NCBI GenBank assembly: GCA_008931825.1
Contig: QXVZ01026285.1
Coordinates: forward strand, 1-30,243
Length of the DNA: 30,243 nt
Reading direction: 5' to 3'
DNA from: Phallusia fumigata
Taxonomy: Eukaryota; Chordata; Ascidiacea; Phlebobranchia; Ascidiidae
The translations under genes were made by a program, and so were the position numbers. Positions 1 through 11,980 of the stretch are shown one piece after another. The notes beneath the pieces are model-generated. The model saw only the letters and a program-made list of their open reading frames with translations. It did no database searches and had not been told where the DNA came from. How positions within the stretch are numbered: position 1 is the stretch's first letter; each line of letters begins with the position of its first letter.

Positions 1-266
1 TAAAAAGGGCTGTAATAAGGCCTGTAGTCTGGTCTATTGTAAAACGTGAGAATATTTTTCGTTGAAAACCAGTGAAAACCTTTTCCACAAAATTTAGTTT
101 ATGGGAAAGATGTAAATTATTCAAATTTTAGTTGCAAACAGAAATTTTATGTAAAAATTGGTTTACAACTGGTTTTTGTATTTTATGCAACCAAACTAAA
201 AAAAGCCAAACAAGACCATTAGCACTACGCACTAGCATGCAATAGTTTACCTCATGTATTACATAC

Positions 267-1491
267 CTTATTATAATATTTCGTCTTTCCCATTTGCTTG
301 GTGTTATTAGGAATAAAGGTAAACACAAGAAAGACGCACACAAGGGATCCAAAGGCAGCGATAAATGCGGCAATCTGCTCACTAGCATATTTGGTTGTTA
401 AACCCCCCACCATGGGTCCCAGCACCATTCCAACACCGTAGGACAAACCCAATTTTCCCAAACTGTCTGAGCGTTGCTTTGGTTCAGTCAGATCAGTTAC
501 GACCATTTGTGCACCTAAAAACAAGTACCAATCAGCTAAATTTCTAACTAGACCAGTGATTGGAAACACTGTTATGTTACTCCACATTAACACTACATTT
601 TATCTAAACTGGTCACTTCATCACATTTTAAGTGAAATAATGTTGTGACACAAGTTTTCAACCTCAGTAATCTTAACTGTTTGACAAAAATGTGTTTGTT
701 AAACTGAGATACAAAAGCAAGTTTACTTGACCTACCCTGCATGGCATGCATAAAGGCTGATGGAAGTCTTGATAAAAAGATTACAAAAACAGTGTTAGCT
801 AACCCCAGTAACATGTAACTACAAAATGCAGATATAAAAGCGATCGCTAAAGCAGTTCTGCTCCCAAAGAGATCCCCAAATCTGCAACAAACAAACAAAG
901 AATATAGGGCACAATAGATAAAACATTACATACATATTGCATGTAACAAAATTAAAAAAAGGAATATTTACTGAAAATTATTAGATTATAGTAGTTTTAT
1001 ATAAAATAGACAAGAAAATCAGTTTACACAGAATATTGTAGGTACCTTCCAAACAGTGGTCCACCCATAAGCTGCACCACAGCAAATGTGGTTTGGAGGT
1101 AACCAAAAGTCACAGGATTGACATCAAAGGTTTTGGTGAGGTACTAAAAAGATTAATAGCTGAATGAAAAGTTAGACTTTAAACAGTACAATACCAATTG
1201 ACTTAAAATGAAATGCTGTTAATGAGAAGGTGTCTTCAGCAATTTCTTTGGTCTGCTGCAAAATTGTATTGGACTTATCTTGTGTTTTCTCAAGCAAAAA
1301 ACATGTGTCTTACAATTCACCAAACCAATGGTTACAGCATATTTCAAGGAAAAATTCTGAAAAACATTGTTGTATGGGTTTGTACTTACAGGTAGTGTTC
1401 CAATTTGTATCCAAAAGCACAAAGCATACATAGCCACATTAACATGGGTAAGAAACAAAATTTTCCCATGATCATGAAGTGATGCTGCCAT
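267..1491 (-). CDS. SLC22A18: SLC22A18-like MFS transporter, 5' four exons (partial)
   Basis: This is the N-terminal half of a 12-TM major-facilitator transporter of the SLC22A18 (ORCTL2) type, a membrane carrier of poorly defined organic-cation substrate. Exons read 1491-1390, 1143-1046, 881-736 and 514-267, with GT/AG borders and matching phases, giving 198 residues. The ATG at 1491 follows an in-frame TGA three codons upstream. Landmarks are FGYLQTTFAVVQLMGGPLFG (TM2 region), FGDLFGSRTAL around residues 68-78 (MFS motif A-like loop), LSRLPSAFMHAMQ then GAQMVVTDLTEPKQRS, and LGKLGLSYGVGMVLGPMVGG (TM5). These align in order with human SLC22A18 from memory. About six TM segments are covered, so the second half must lie beyond the left edge; no further exon is visible in 1-266. 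The family call is good, strict orthology less so. Confidence 0.85.
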
Positions 1492-2600
1492 TCCGAATCA
1501 ATAAGTCTAATGTGGTGAAACAGCTTATTTGCCCTATTTTAAACTGGAAAAGGTAAATGCACAGTTAGGATGGAAAAGGCTGTAAAGCATAGATATATAT
1601 ACAGTAGTAGAAAAATCAAATATCACATGCGTACTGCAAAAATGCATAAAGTCTTACTACCACGGCAACTTTCAGTTGTTAAGTATGATACACCAGTAAA
1701 TGTTGTAAAGAAATACCATAATGTACCAAGTGCATACATTTTTACATAGTTGGGTTGTGATATATGTTTTTATTAATAAGGCACATGTAACACAAATCTA
1801 TACACCCAACCCATCATTAAAACATGGTAAAGTAGGTAATAATGAATACCTAATACTTTTAGGGCAAATGACAGAAGCCTAGAGATGAATGCAGAGATAC
1901 ACCACAGAGTGTAACATGGGGATTCTCAAATCTTACTGTGCTGTGAAACGTGTCTGGTTGATTTTAACTTAAGGATAAGACGAGGCCCAAAAAGCTTGTT
2001 ATAATGCATAACTACTTTTTGGTCACAGTTAGGAAATTGTTTTCAGCACATTGCACTAAAAATGTTTCCCAGACCACTTTTGTCAACAGAATGTAAATTA
2101 GATCAATTAAAGGAAAGATTATATATATTGGCAAAAAGTGCATGAGGCTCTCTGGCAAAAAAACTTAAGAAACCCATGTTAGCTTGTCTCAAAATGCAAA
2201 AAGGGAAAGTCAAGTGATGAAAATATTCAACAATGTTAATGAATGTTGAAATGTGGAAAGTCAAATAATGAAAATATTCAATAATGTTGATGAAAGCCCA
2301 AACGTAGGGCCAAAATCATATTAAATGAACTACACTAAAATGCTAACCTTTTAGGAAATTATTGTGGTGAAAAAAAATTAATGCACTTCTTGAAAGACTT
2401 GCTGTGCTGCACAAACCAAAATGGCAGCTGATTTGGCATAATAGCTTAAAAAACATGGCACTGTATTAAGCCACTCAAAACTACAAACAGTAACAGTTGC
2501 TGTGAAACTTTTACGTCAGATTAGAAAATGTAGAAAATTCACTTGAAAAAATAGATTTGAAAACAACCATAAATCATAAAACAATAATTATATATTGTTC
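1492..2600. other. Intergenic, MAP2K5 3' side / SLC22A18-like 5' side
   Basis: AT-rich sequence with no coding exon I can support. It must hold the MAP2K5 3' UTR and the promoter of the transporter. No canonical AATAAA was found close downstream of the MAP2K5 stop. The only structure seen is a 51-bp imperfect tandem duplication. Confidence 0.6.
2205..2299. repeat. 51-bp imperfect tandem duplication
   Basis: Two adjacent copies start at 2205 and 2256, each beginning GAAAGTCAA and continuing into GATGAAAATATTCAACAATG or a close variant. They differ by a few substitutions and the second is shorter. No coding potential; probably a simple local duplication in the MAP2K5 3' region. Confidence 0.7.
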
Positions 2601-5212
2601 TCATCTTTTCACAAATGTTTGAAGTTTTTGATAGATCCAGTTTGCAACAAGAGATTGATTTTCAGCAGGAGGTGTTTGCTGGTTTGCGGTTACCATTGAA
2701 TGTCCACATAATTGCTCTGGCAAGAGTCTTCTGGATGCCTCCTTTTGTAAGCAACATTTAGTAAAGTCAACAAGCTCCGAAGAAAAATATTCCTTTGTAA
2801 GTCTGGGTGGTGGTTCGTTCACAATGCACTGCATCAATTCCATTGGTAAAACTCCTTTAGAGCCTGGAATAAAAAGTTAAGTTTATATTTGTTGTTTTTT
2901 CAAACTGTACGAAACGGATTGTGGGAAAAATACCCTGTCACACATTAATCAATAAACTTTTTATGGATTAAATACAACAAACACTTTAATGGTAAAACTA
3001 TGACACACAGATTCAATTTGACTTGAGTGTCCACATCGCCATGTATAAAATGCTCAAAATCATTACCAATGAAAATGCTGTGCAGATTTACCATCTGCTT
3101 ATTTCCTTTGTAACTTAAATTAAACCATCAATCAAAAATCTTTTTACCTTCAATTTTTGTGGCAAGCTGAGGGTAGGGAAATTTCCCTGTGGCCAGTTCA
3201 CAGAGGGAAAGTCCAAAGCTCCAAATGTCTGAGTAGATAGTGTAGTCATGACCTATAATTCGCTCAGGTGCCATGTAAGCATTTGTTCCAACATAGGTGC
3301 GTGCAATGGAGTCCACCAGTTGGGTGCTAACTCCGAAATCGCACAACTTGATTAGACCAGCAGTGTTAACAAGGACATTGGATGGTTTCACGTCCCGGTG
3401 CATAATCCGCAAACTCCAAAGATGCCTTAGACCGTAGGAAATTGAACTAAAAGATACAATTTATACATAAACATCAACATAAAAGCCACAAAATAAAACA
3501 AAACAAGTACATATTAGATCAAACACTATGCTACTTTTTACAAAAACGACAAAAAAAAATTTTGGTAAGCATTAAAATTCTTTTACCTTGCTACATTGAT
3601 TAACACAGCCTCCGGAACTTTTCCATATCGGTCAAGTGAACCGCCATCCATATACTCGGTACAAAGCAAAACTCTATTCTCATCAAAGTAGGCACCATAG
3701 AAAGCAATGATATTTGGTGATCCATTGCACCTGCAAAAATTGATTACCACATAGGTGAATGCATGGTACCAGGTATATAACACAATTGACCAAAACTTTT
3801 TTCAAAAACAAACCTAATTTTAAGAACATTTTCATAAATACAACACATTTTAGGACAGGAGTTCTTTTATAGATTAAAAAAATGGCCTTAGTATTTATTA
3901 GACTAATGAGTACAAAAAAGTACATGTAACCATATTTAGGAGGTTGCATTAACCAAAATGTTAAGAATCCCTGCACAAGGCTATTATTATATATTTAAAG
4001 TTACACAAATGATCGAATGTTCATGTTATAATTGGGATTTAGTTCACCTGCGTAATATTTCCAGTTCCCTTAATATTTGCTGCTGTTCTTCACCAGTCAG
4101 ATCCAGGGTAATTGACTTCACAGCAGTCACTGTGTTGGATTCTCGATGTACTGCCTTTCTTACTATACCACTATTTCCATTGCCAAGCACCTCAAGAAAC
4201 AACAAAGCATCATTACCTAATGTGCCCAACTGCAAATTCAGCGTCCTGTCTAGTTTGTGCTGCATGTGTTTTTCATTTGTCTGCTGTTGAGAAGGTGCAT
4301 TGGTTCCAGGCACATACGGTTGGTTAATGTGTTGCCCTGTTGCATCTTTATTGCCATGTAAATTTGAGGAAGTGTCTTTAGTTCCTGATTCATACATTCC
4401 ATTTGGATAGTCCTGCCTCATCACCCGTGCTGTACCATCTGCTAGGAGCAGTGAGGAAGCTGTTGGAGCTATGGCTACTCTTAAATCATGTTTGTTCCTC
4501 ATTCTTGGATGTTTGCATATCTTAGGATAGATTAGCAAATGCTGTTGTGACACACTTGAGGAGTAGCCTTGATTTTCCCCGATAAATGTGCCTTGGTGGT
4601 TTTCCACAAACTTAAGTGGCATACTTATATGAAAGTTAATCATGGCACGAAGTTCATCATCTGACTTCACAGTTATCCGATCCCCATCATCATCTTTGTA
4701 TTCAAATGATGAAACTACAAGTTGACTGTCACTGGCCTTTGAAAAAGAAATTGAAAACACTTCAGTAGGTAGATGGCTTTAAATAACACAAAAGCATCAA
4801 AAGTATGACCATCCAAACATACTTTTTGGCATAGTGCTAAAGAAAAAGGTGCATATTAACACATTAAATTTAAACATTTCCTAGCACAGTGAACATGGAG
4901 AATCCTAGACAAAATGTTCAAATCAAAAATGCCTAAATTAGATAGTTATAGCTAAAATGCCTAAATAACATGTTTATCTATAAACTCACAATATATTTCG
5001 TTCTGTGACTATAAACAAAAAAGCTGCAAACACATATTTATGAATTTATTTGTTTCATACAAATACCCCAAATCTTATTTATACATGTGTCTTACCTCAG
5101 CAATGACATCAAGAACATCACGAAAAGTGACATCCTGTGGAGCAGAAACATGCCAATCAACCTCATGCCCAACATCAAACACAATCCGGATAATTAGACG
5201 GGATGATTCCAT
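2601..5212 (-). CDS. MAP2K5: MAP2K5 (MEK5) dual-specificity MAP kinase kinase
   Basis: MEK5 phosphorylates the Thr and Tyr of the ERK5 activation loop and is recruited upstream by PB1-PB1 contact with MEKK2/3. Exons are 5212-5096, 4736-4048, 3730-3587, 3446-3148 and 2863-2601 (TGA), all phases matching, for 503 aa. A PB1 domain spans residues 1 to about 105, with [10 protein letters not shown] and the acidic OPCA stretch [16 protein letters not shown]. The kinase domain starts near 220: glycine loop LGNGNSGIV (223), AVK lysine 246, HRDVKPSN with catalytic Asp335, DFG at 353, and activation loop [18 protein letters not shown] with Ser363/Thr367 at the usual activating sites. All catalytic residues are present, so it should be active. 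Human MEK5 is 448 aa; the extra length is mainly in the linker between PB1 and kinase. It sits between TADA2A and the transporter on the same strand, with no overlap. Confidence 0.96.
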
Positions 5213-5871
5213 TTTGTTAACAAATGTTTACTGTACATTACTTCACACAACTAGTAACCTTAGGTATTATCTTTTTAGTCTGTTTTCTGTACAACAGATG
5301 TAATTTGGCAGTGGGTTGGACTGTGTTGTCGAAAGATTTTTATTACAAGTATGTTTTGAAACATACTGCATGTCAAAATAAACTGGTCCGATAGTCAGGT
5401 CAGGGAATGTCCCGAGGAACGTTGCAAGTTTAATTGTAGAATGGTTTGCCTGAAAACAAGCTAATGCGATCGCAGAATATCAAACATGCCATAGATTGCG
5501 ACACATAAAAAGATAATAAACATACGTCACACTAAGATACAAGTCTAAAAAATATAAATCAATGAAACTTAATAAGATGAAACTTAACAAGGAAAGTGTT
5601 TTCTAAAATAGAACAATACATTACGTCATTGCCGCTGGAAATGGTGAATCATGACTCAGCAAAGCCCATGCGTCATAAAAACCACCACATTTCTCGATTT
5701 GTGCTTTCCTGTTGGTGCAAACTGTAACTGTTTTACTCCTGTCGCATTTTATTGCATTCCGAAGGAACTCTCTCTCTCTTTCAAATTTTAATACTTTGTG
5801 CAGTGGTCGTCGGTACCATGGCGGCTGATGGAGGTTAAGAGCACCCACCATTACCGATCAACAAATGCTTA

Positions 5872-6086
5872 CACCAGATCAACCAGCAACTAGCAGTTTA
5901 CACGAACATGTAATTTAAAAATCAATAAACACATTATTGTTAGGCCTTTTATTGATGTTTATTTTATTGATTTTATTTNCACCAGATCAACCAGCAACTA
6001 GCAGTTTACACGAACATGTAATTTAAAAATCAATAAACACATTATTGTTAGGCCTTTTATTGATGTTTATTTTATTGATTTTATTT
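5872..6086. repeat. Exact 107-bp duplication around single N (contig overlap)
   Basis: Positions 5872-5978 and 5980-6086 are identical and separated only by the N at 5979. Both start CACCAGATCAACC and end in TTTTATTGATTTTATTT. Perfect identity across an N placeholder is what two contig ends make when their overlap is not collapsed. The unit carries AATCAATAAA and TTTATTGATT segments that can pair as a hairpin, which may have hindered merging. Confidence 0.85.
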
Positions 6087-6211
6087 TACCCCTTAAAAGC
6101 CAAAACTTTAATATTTAGGCGGTTCTGCACATAGTACAGCACCCGCATCGCACTTCCGATAGTTTCGTACGAGCCCGAAAAATTAACATGATAACAACAT
6201 CATAAGCCAGA

Positions 6212-6217
6212 TTTATT
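6212..6217 (-). terminator. Candidate poly(A) signal of TADA2A
   Basis: AATAAA on the minus strand about 100 nt downstream of the TADA2A stop codon (TAA 6316-6314). This is the first canonical hexamer after the stop; the cleavage site cannot be seen directly. Confidence 0.6.
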
Positions 6218-6313
6218 GCTTTGGCAAAAAAAGTGTAGCCGAACGTTAAATACATGCGTTGATGACGCTATCTGACGCAACAACGAAAGTTCCAGCCTCA
6301 AAATGTCCTTCGG

Positions 6314-9300
6314 TTATTTCTCAATATGACCTTCCTCCAGCATAAAGTCATACAACTTTCTCGTCTTGTTTACATCAATTTTGACGATAGTTCTGGCATT
6401 GGCAAGTTTTACTGAGCCCGATTTCCGGTATTCGTTAATGAGTGCAATCTTGTATGCCAGGAACGCCTCGGGAACAAGTCTGGCTTTCGAACAAAACTAA
6501 AAAGGAAATAAGATTTAGTGTTGGAAAATTTGCAACAACTTTGGTACAAAAATATAAAACAACAGTGTTGTATTTTCTCAGAGTGTTTTTTACGTGCTTA
6601 AATAAAGAGCGTTAAAAAAAAGCTAATGATAAACAGCCCTTTAACGATGTCAGACAGGATCCATCAAGGGTAAATGTTTTTGTTTTACCATAAAACTCAC
6701 AATGAGCNCTGGCTTTCGAACAAAACTAAAAAGGAAATGAGATTTAGTGTTGAAAAATTTGCAACAACGTTGGTACAAAAATATAAAACAACAGTGTTGT
6801 ATTTTCTCAGTGTGTTTTTTTGAGCTTTAACAAAGAGCCCTCAAAAAAAGCTAATGATAAACAGCCCTTTAACGATGTCAGACAGAACCAATCAAGGGTA
6901 AATGTTTTTGTTTCACCATAAAACTCACAATGAACAACCAATAGCTTCAAATAAAGTTGGTATGGCTTTTAACTCACAACCAAGGAGAAAACGTTTGTTG
7001 GTTTTTCCAGCAATTCCACTAGTTTAAACACCAGTCGTGTTTTTTGTATATTGATCACCTCTCTTTCTGTGGACGAGAGTTTTTCAACTCCAGGTAAGCC
7101 TGTAAGGTCCAAGGGGGCAATCACCTTTTTCTGTATTGGAAGTGCACTAGCTGCTGAAGAGGAGCTCATTGCACCAGACTCAATAGCAGCCTAAAACGTT
7201 TATAAAATGAATCCTACGCTGGTTACTGCAACAGCCCATGTTATTTGCCTGAAAACACACTTAAAGAGTGGGAAAAAGCACAAAAATTGCCAAAATAGTA
7301 CTTGTTAATGGTCATTTCGAGAAAGAGAAGCATACAAGTATATACATTAATCTACCTGTCTCTGTAGCCACTGAGCTAGAGCAGCAGGATCATGAAGGTG
7401 TGGAAGAATCTCAGACATGTAGTTTGTTTGTTGTTTCGCTTCCTCACGCTGAATTTTTAACTTTTCATATAGTCGTGCAACTAAAAATTGTATGTTTGCA
7501 AGGCGTTGAGTATTTTAAAAACAAAGGCTACAAGGTAAGCACAAGAAAACAGAGAAATAAGTTCAACTATAGCAGTGTTCCCCAAACTGTGGCTCACAAC
7601 CAGTTGAAAAGTGTGGTCATATAAAAGTTTTCTGAGGTCATTGGTAGTTTCTTAAAAAAATCTGCCTGCTGTTTTTTGATCTGCTTTCATTCGCTGTGGA
7701 TAAATTTAAAATCCATCTAATGATCACACAAAAAATCATTCGCAAACAGCATGATGCATAACATTCCCATACTCCTCAGAAATTACTAGAGAATTTTTTA
7801 AATTGTTGTTGATTCAAAACAGTTTTGGGACCATTGCACTAAAAAATGTGTTTGTGCAAATAAGTTTAATTTTTACCCAACATTTTAGTACTATTTCATG
7901 CTTTTACCTAATTTGCGATCATCAATGCTGCCTTTAAACTAGTTTTTTTGCTCTATACCTTTTTGATTACTGGCAACCAACACTTNTCTGGCTTTCGAAC
8001 AAAACTAAAAAGGAAATAAGATTTAGTGTTGGAAAATTTTCAACAACTTTGGTACAAAAATATAAAACAACAGTGTTGTATTTTCTCAGAGTGTTTTTTA
8101 CGTGCTTAAATAAAGAGCGTTAAAAAAAAGCTAATGATAAACAGCCCTTTAACGATGTCAGACAGGATCCATCAAGGGTAAATGTTTTTGTTTTACCATA
8201 AAACTCACAATGAGCAACCAACAGCTCCAAATAAAGTTGTTATGGCTTTTAACTGACAACCAAGCAGAAAACGTTTGTTGGTTTTTCCAACAATTCCACT
8301 AGTTTAAACACCAGTTATGTTTTTTGTAAATTGTTCACCTCTCTTTCTGTGGACGAGAGTTTTTCAACTCCAGGTAAGCCTGTAAGGTCCAAGGGGGCAA
8401 TCACCTTTTTCTGTATTGGAAGTGCACTAGCTGCTGAAGAGGAGCTCATTGCACCAGACTCAATAGCAGCCTAAAACGTTTATAAAATGAATCCTACGAG
8501 GGTTACTGTAACAGCCCATGTTATTGGCCCGAAAACACGCTTGAATAGTGGAAAAAAGTATAAAAATTGCCAAAATAGTACTTGTTGATGGTCATTTAGA
8601 AAAAAGAGAAGCACACATGCATATACATTATTCTACCTGTCTCTGTAGCCACTGAGCAAGAGCAGCAGGATCATGAAGGTGTGGAAGAATCTCAGACATG
8701 TAGTTTGTTTGTTGTTTCGCTTCCTCACGCTGAATTTTTAACTTTTCATATAGTCGTGCAACTAAAAATTGAATATTTGCAAATCATTGAGTATTTTTAA
8801 AACAAAGGCTACAAGGTAAGCACAAGAAAACAAAGAAATAGGTTCAACTATAGCAGTGTTCCCCAAACTCTGGCTCACAACAAGTGGAAAAGTGCAGTCA
8901 TATAAAAGTTTTCTGAGGTCATTGGTAGTTTCATAAAAAAACTATGCCTGCTGTTTTTTGATCTGCTTTCATTCACTGTGGATAAATTTAAAATCCATCC
9001 AGTGATCACACAAAAAATCATTCGCAAACAGCATGATGCATCACATTCCCATACTCCTCAGAAATTACTTGCAGAATTTTTTAAACTGTTGTTGATTTAA
9101 AACAGTTTTGGGACCATTGCACTAAAGAATGTGTTTGTGCAAATATGTTTAATTTTTACCCAACATTTTAGTAGTATTTCATGCTTTTACCTAATTTGCG
9201 ATCATCAATGCTGCTTATAAACTAGTTTTTTTGCTCTATACCTTTTCAATACTGGCAACCAACATTTTTACACTCAGTCCCCTAGTACATATTTAACTTA

Positions 9301-11980
9301 TCTTCTTGGTAGTTTTTATTTGTAAGCCAGAGTTCCGTTCAAAGTCAAGCAATAATGATTATTATTCCCTATGGACTGCTACTAACCGCGAAAAGAAGTG
9401 ATTCCACTGGATCTGTATGATTTAAGTTTTCTTATTTTTTTCTTAAGGTTGATTTCCTCTCGCAAACCTTGGATCATTAAATCATGTGCAATGGGGTGTG
9501 ACTGCAGTTGCATAAATGGCCGCAGACTTTCCTCTAATTCCTTGACTTCAACTGGAAGTTTCCGGTAATATTGTACTAAACAAAAACATCACAAACGACT
9601 TGAAATTTACCCTTTTTAAAAGCCATGTTACAAGTAGTTTTGTCAATAAGCAATGTAATGCAATTATATGTGGAATAAAATACTTTTGATGCCTTGTGCC
9701 AATGCAACAAAAGTAAACAACTATGCCAAACCCCTCTTGAAACATGAATGACTACTAGTTAATAGTTTAATAAGAAATGGTGGGCAATAAAAATGACTAG
9801 TGAAAAAGAAAGCTTATCGACAAAAAGTAACATAAAACCAAGGCAAAAAAGGTACAATCTAAATGGTATTTTTCATATAATACAAGGCTGGTTTATCTAA
9901 ATACTTACAAGAATGATTTGACATATTAATTAGTCCAAATTTTCTGACAATTTGCTTCCTTCTGGCTCTTTCATTCAACCTTCATAACACAAATAGAAAT
10001 CTATTTTTTATTAATTTGAATTTTGCCTTTCCAATGATGTAAATGAAACACACCAGTTTATAAATAAAAACAAGTTTTGCCATGGCATGTACGTTCATAT
10101 TTAACTAAAAAAGTACGGCAGATTTGTAACCAACAACCATATAAATGCAAGACTGTGGAACATCCCAACAACAACAGTCTGATTATGATACCAAACATGT
10201 GCGTAAAAACCAAAAAAGCTATCTAAGTTTAACATACCGTGATTGGTAAATTCTTACAACAGCAAGTTTCAATGCTTTAATGATTGGTTTGTCATCTGGA
10301 CTGAAGTAAACGTCTCTTACATCCCATTCAGCATAATTGTCATATTCCTCGATAAAATCCCCTCTGGCAGCCAAATATCTAAAACATTTGCAATCATGAC
10401 AACATTATAGTAGTATTTTGCTACTAAGTGCCCCAGCAAGATCAACGTGTAGAGCAGGGGTTAACAACCCAAATTTTTGCACCCATTAACCATTTTCTAA
10501 TACCAAGCCAATGATTCTCAAATAGGCCTTACAACCATTTTTCCTCTATTTAATGCTTGTTTACAGGAGCGATACTTGTTAGTTTGAAGAATTGACAGAA
10601 ACAGCAGTAATGTATTGTTGGAGCTAAAATACTTGGTAGAAAATGCCTGTAACAACATACACACTCTGGCTGTTGGCTTTATCGACATAGTAATTTTGTA
10701 TTGTGTAGATGTGCTTTGTAAATTAGTTGAATATAGTTTAATCTCTAGGGTTTGCTTTGCTTAAAGGCATACTCAATGATGATAAATGTTTGTCATAATC
10801 AAGAGGTCAAATAAATAATTGAAAAATTACTTAAGACATCAGCTAACTAACTACAAACCCTGCCATATGTTGTGCTCTGTGTGAGTCTGGTAGTGGTCTG
10901 CATGGGTCTTCACATGCTTTAAATGGAATTGGCATGCAAGGTGGACGAGCAGGTGGAATTGGCATTTCTATGATATCATAGAGAAACAATGTAAACAAGA
11001 GAATATGATACTTAACACAAACACTTGTTTGTATAAATTCACTCAAAAATGTAAGTGTTCTTATTTGAGCAGCTCACATAGCAGATTTTAGCATCTAATC
11101 ATCTGCTATTATTACCTTCTCAAAAAAATTCGAGTTAAAAGAAACAGTTGAATAAAAATTCCATTTGAGTATTCCCCCAAAAGTGAACTTAATAAATTTA
11201 ATTCCAACCTGGAAATGGGTACTTGGCATTGATGACGTAACACTTCATATAATGTGCTTCACATTCCTCCTTTGTTTTTGTTGCAACCTGACTGGCAATG
11301 GCATTCCAGTTTCCTGGTCCACAGTCTGACAATGCATCGAGTAATTTTATTTCTTCACATGCTGTCCAGCCATACTCCAGTATTGGAAAGTCATTGGTCT
11401 AGCATACAAAAAACATGGATGAGAATTAGACAATTTACTTTTTACAACAAAATCTTCCTGCCATTTTACACAACAAACGTTAGCTTATGCGAACCAACAT
11501 ACAATGATTGAATATTTGTGATTGTTTTGATGACTTCCACTTTCAAATCCTTTTGAGAAACACTGTAAACAAAAAAAATATTTTTTTAATAAACAAGTAA
11601 TGAGTTGGTAAAAAATAATATAATAATAATGTTATTTGAGCTTAAAGAAAAAGTCAAGACTTTAATGACAGGTCAGGAAACATACACCTAATTCATTTGC
11701 CTTATCATATTTCAAGTTTCAACTTGACATCAAAAATTGAGTGAAAATATTTAAAGCTATATTCATAGCAGGCAACACGATAAAAAGTACAAAACAAGAT
11801 TATATACTTGTTGTTTTAGTGCTATTGTGTTGCTATATTTCTTTACCTGAGCCAAGTAAACTCAACTCAAATTCAAAATAAACTAACCTGAAGGCAAATG
11901 AAGTAATTCTGTTTACATTCGCAACACTTTACGTAGGGTTCCAAGATTTTGTTGTTACACCCTGGACACGTGCTATCCAT
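6314..11980 (-). CDS. TADA2A: TADA2A (ADA2) transcriptional adaptor of ATAC/SAGA-type HAT complexes
   Basis: ADA2 proteins bind and stimulate GCN5/PCAF acetyltransferase in the nucleus. Exons: 11980-11888, 11562-11503, 11398-11209, 10967-10859, 10378-10238, 9979-9909, 9575-9387, 8761-8637, 8470-8339, 6496-6314. They sum to 1293 nt (430 aa; human 443), every phase matching. Residues 1-50 form the ZZ-type zinc finger (CPGC, KCCEC). A SANT domain follows at about 52-110 (GWTACEEIKLLDALSDCGPG, KTKEECEAHYMK). Next come the conserved MAGYLAARGDFIEEYDNYAE block and the basic LNERARRKQIVRKFGLIN segment. A SWIRM domain ends the protein (LDLTGLPGVEKLSS, then ARLVPEAFLAYKIAL and IVKIDVNKTRKLYDFMLEEG). 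The donor of exon 4 is GG|GTTTGT. A second copy of exons 8-9 (7480-7356, 7190-7059) lies in an inserted block and is treated as an artefact. Confidence 0.96.
6709..7985. repeat. Allelic contig wedged into TADA2A (false duplicate of exons 8-9)
   Basis: This block lies between the Ns at 6708 and 7986 and repeats 7988 to about 9267, with a few percent of substitutions, mostly in introns. It carries TADA2A exon 8 (7480-7356), exon 9 (7190-7059) and the first bases of exon 10 cut at 6709. The codon differences I saw are synonymous (for example CTA against CTT for Leu in exon 8). The stretch before it, 6479-6707, is nearly identical to 7987-8215. So the left and right contigs overlap each other, and this middle block is the divergent haplotype. 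Confidence 0.85.
7573..7836. mobile_element. hAT-like MITE in a TADA2A intron (copy in inserted block)
   Basis: A 264-bp segment starts CAGTGTTCCCCAAACTGTGG and ends CAGTTTTGGGACCATTG, an imperfect terminal inverted repeat of the CAGNGNTYCCCAAACT class common in hAT elements. Flanking 8-mers AACTATAG and CACTAAAA match at 5 of 8 positions, which would suit a decayed 8-bp target duplication. There is no transposase ORF, so it would be non-autonomous and old. Confidence 0.5.
8854..9119. mobile_element. hAT-like MITE, same insertion in the main haplotype
   Basis: This is the counterpart of 7573-7836 in the other copy of the TADA2A intron. It has the same ends (CAGTGTTCCCCAAACT and CAGTTTTGGGACCATTG) and the same flanks, with scattered substitutions and small indels. 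It is not an independent insertion: the shared flanks show that both haplotypes inherited one event. Confidence 0.5.

Larger units (their letters stand above)
5213..6313. other. Intergenic, MAP2K5 5' side / TADA2A 3' side
   Basis: Contains the MAP2K5 promoter/5' UTR and the TADA2A 3' UTR. A GC-richer patch around 5630-5840 has an open minus frame of 76 codons and a plus-strand ATGGCGGCTGATGG with a good start context that stops after six codons; neither can be linked to a gene. An exact 107-bp duplication around the N at 5979 is an assembly overlap. Confidence 0.6.

Noticed and set aside
5621..5851. Minus-strand 76-codon frame upstream of MAP2K5 and plus-strand ATGGCGGCTGATGG at 5818
   Set aside because: No recognisable family, no convincing splice sites, and the plus-strand frame stops after six codons. 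It could be 5' UTR or promoter sequence.
10453..10765. Possible second hAT-like element starting CAGGGGTTAACAACCC
   Set aside because: The start resembles a hAT terminus, but I could not find a matching inverted end or target duplication in the intron.
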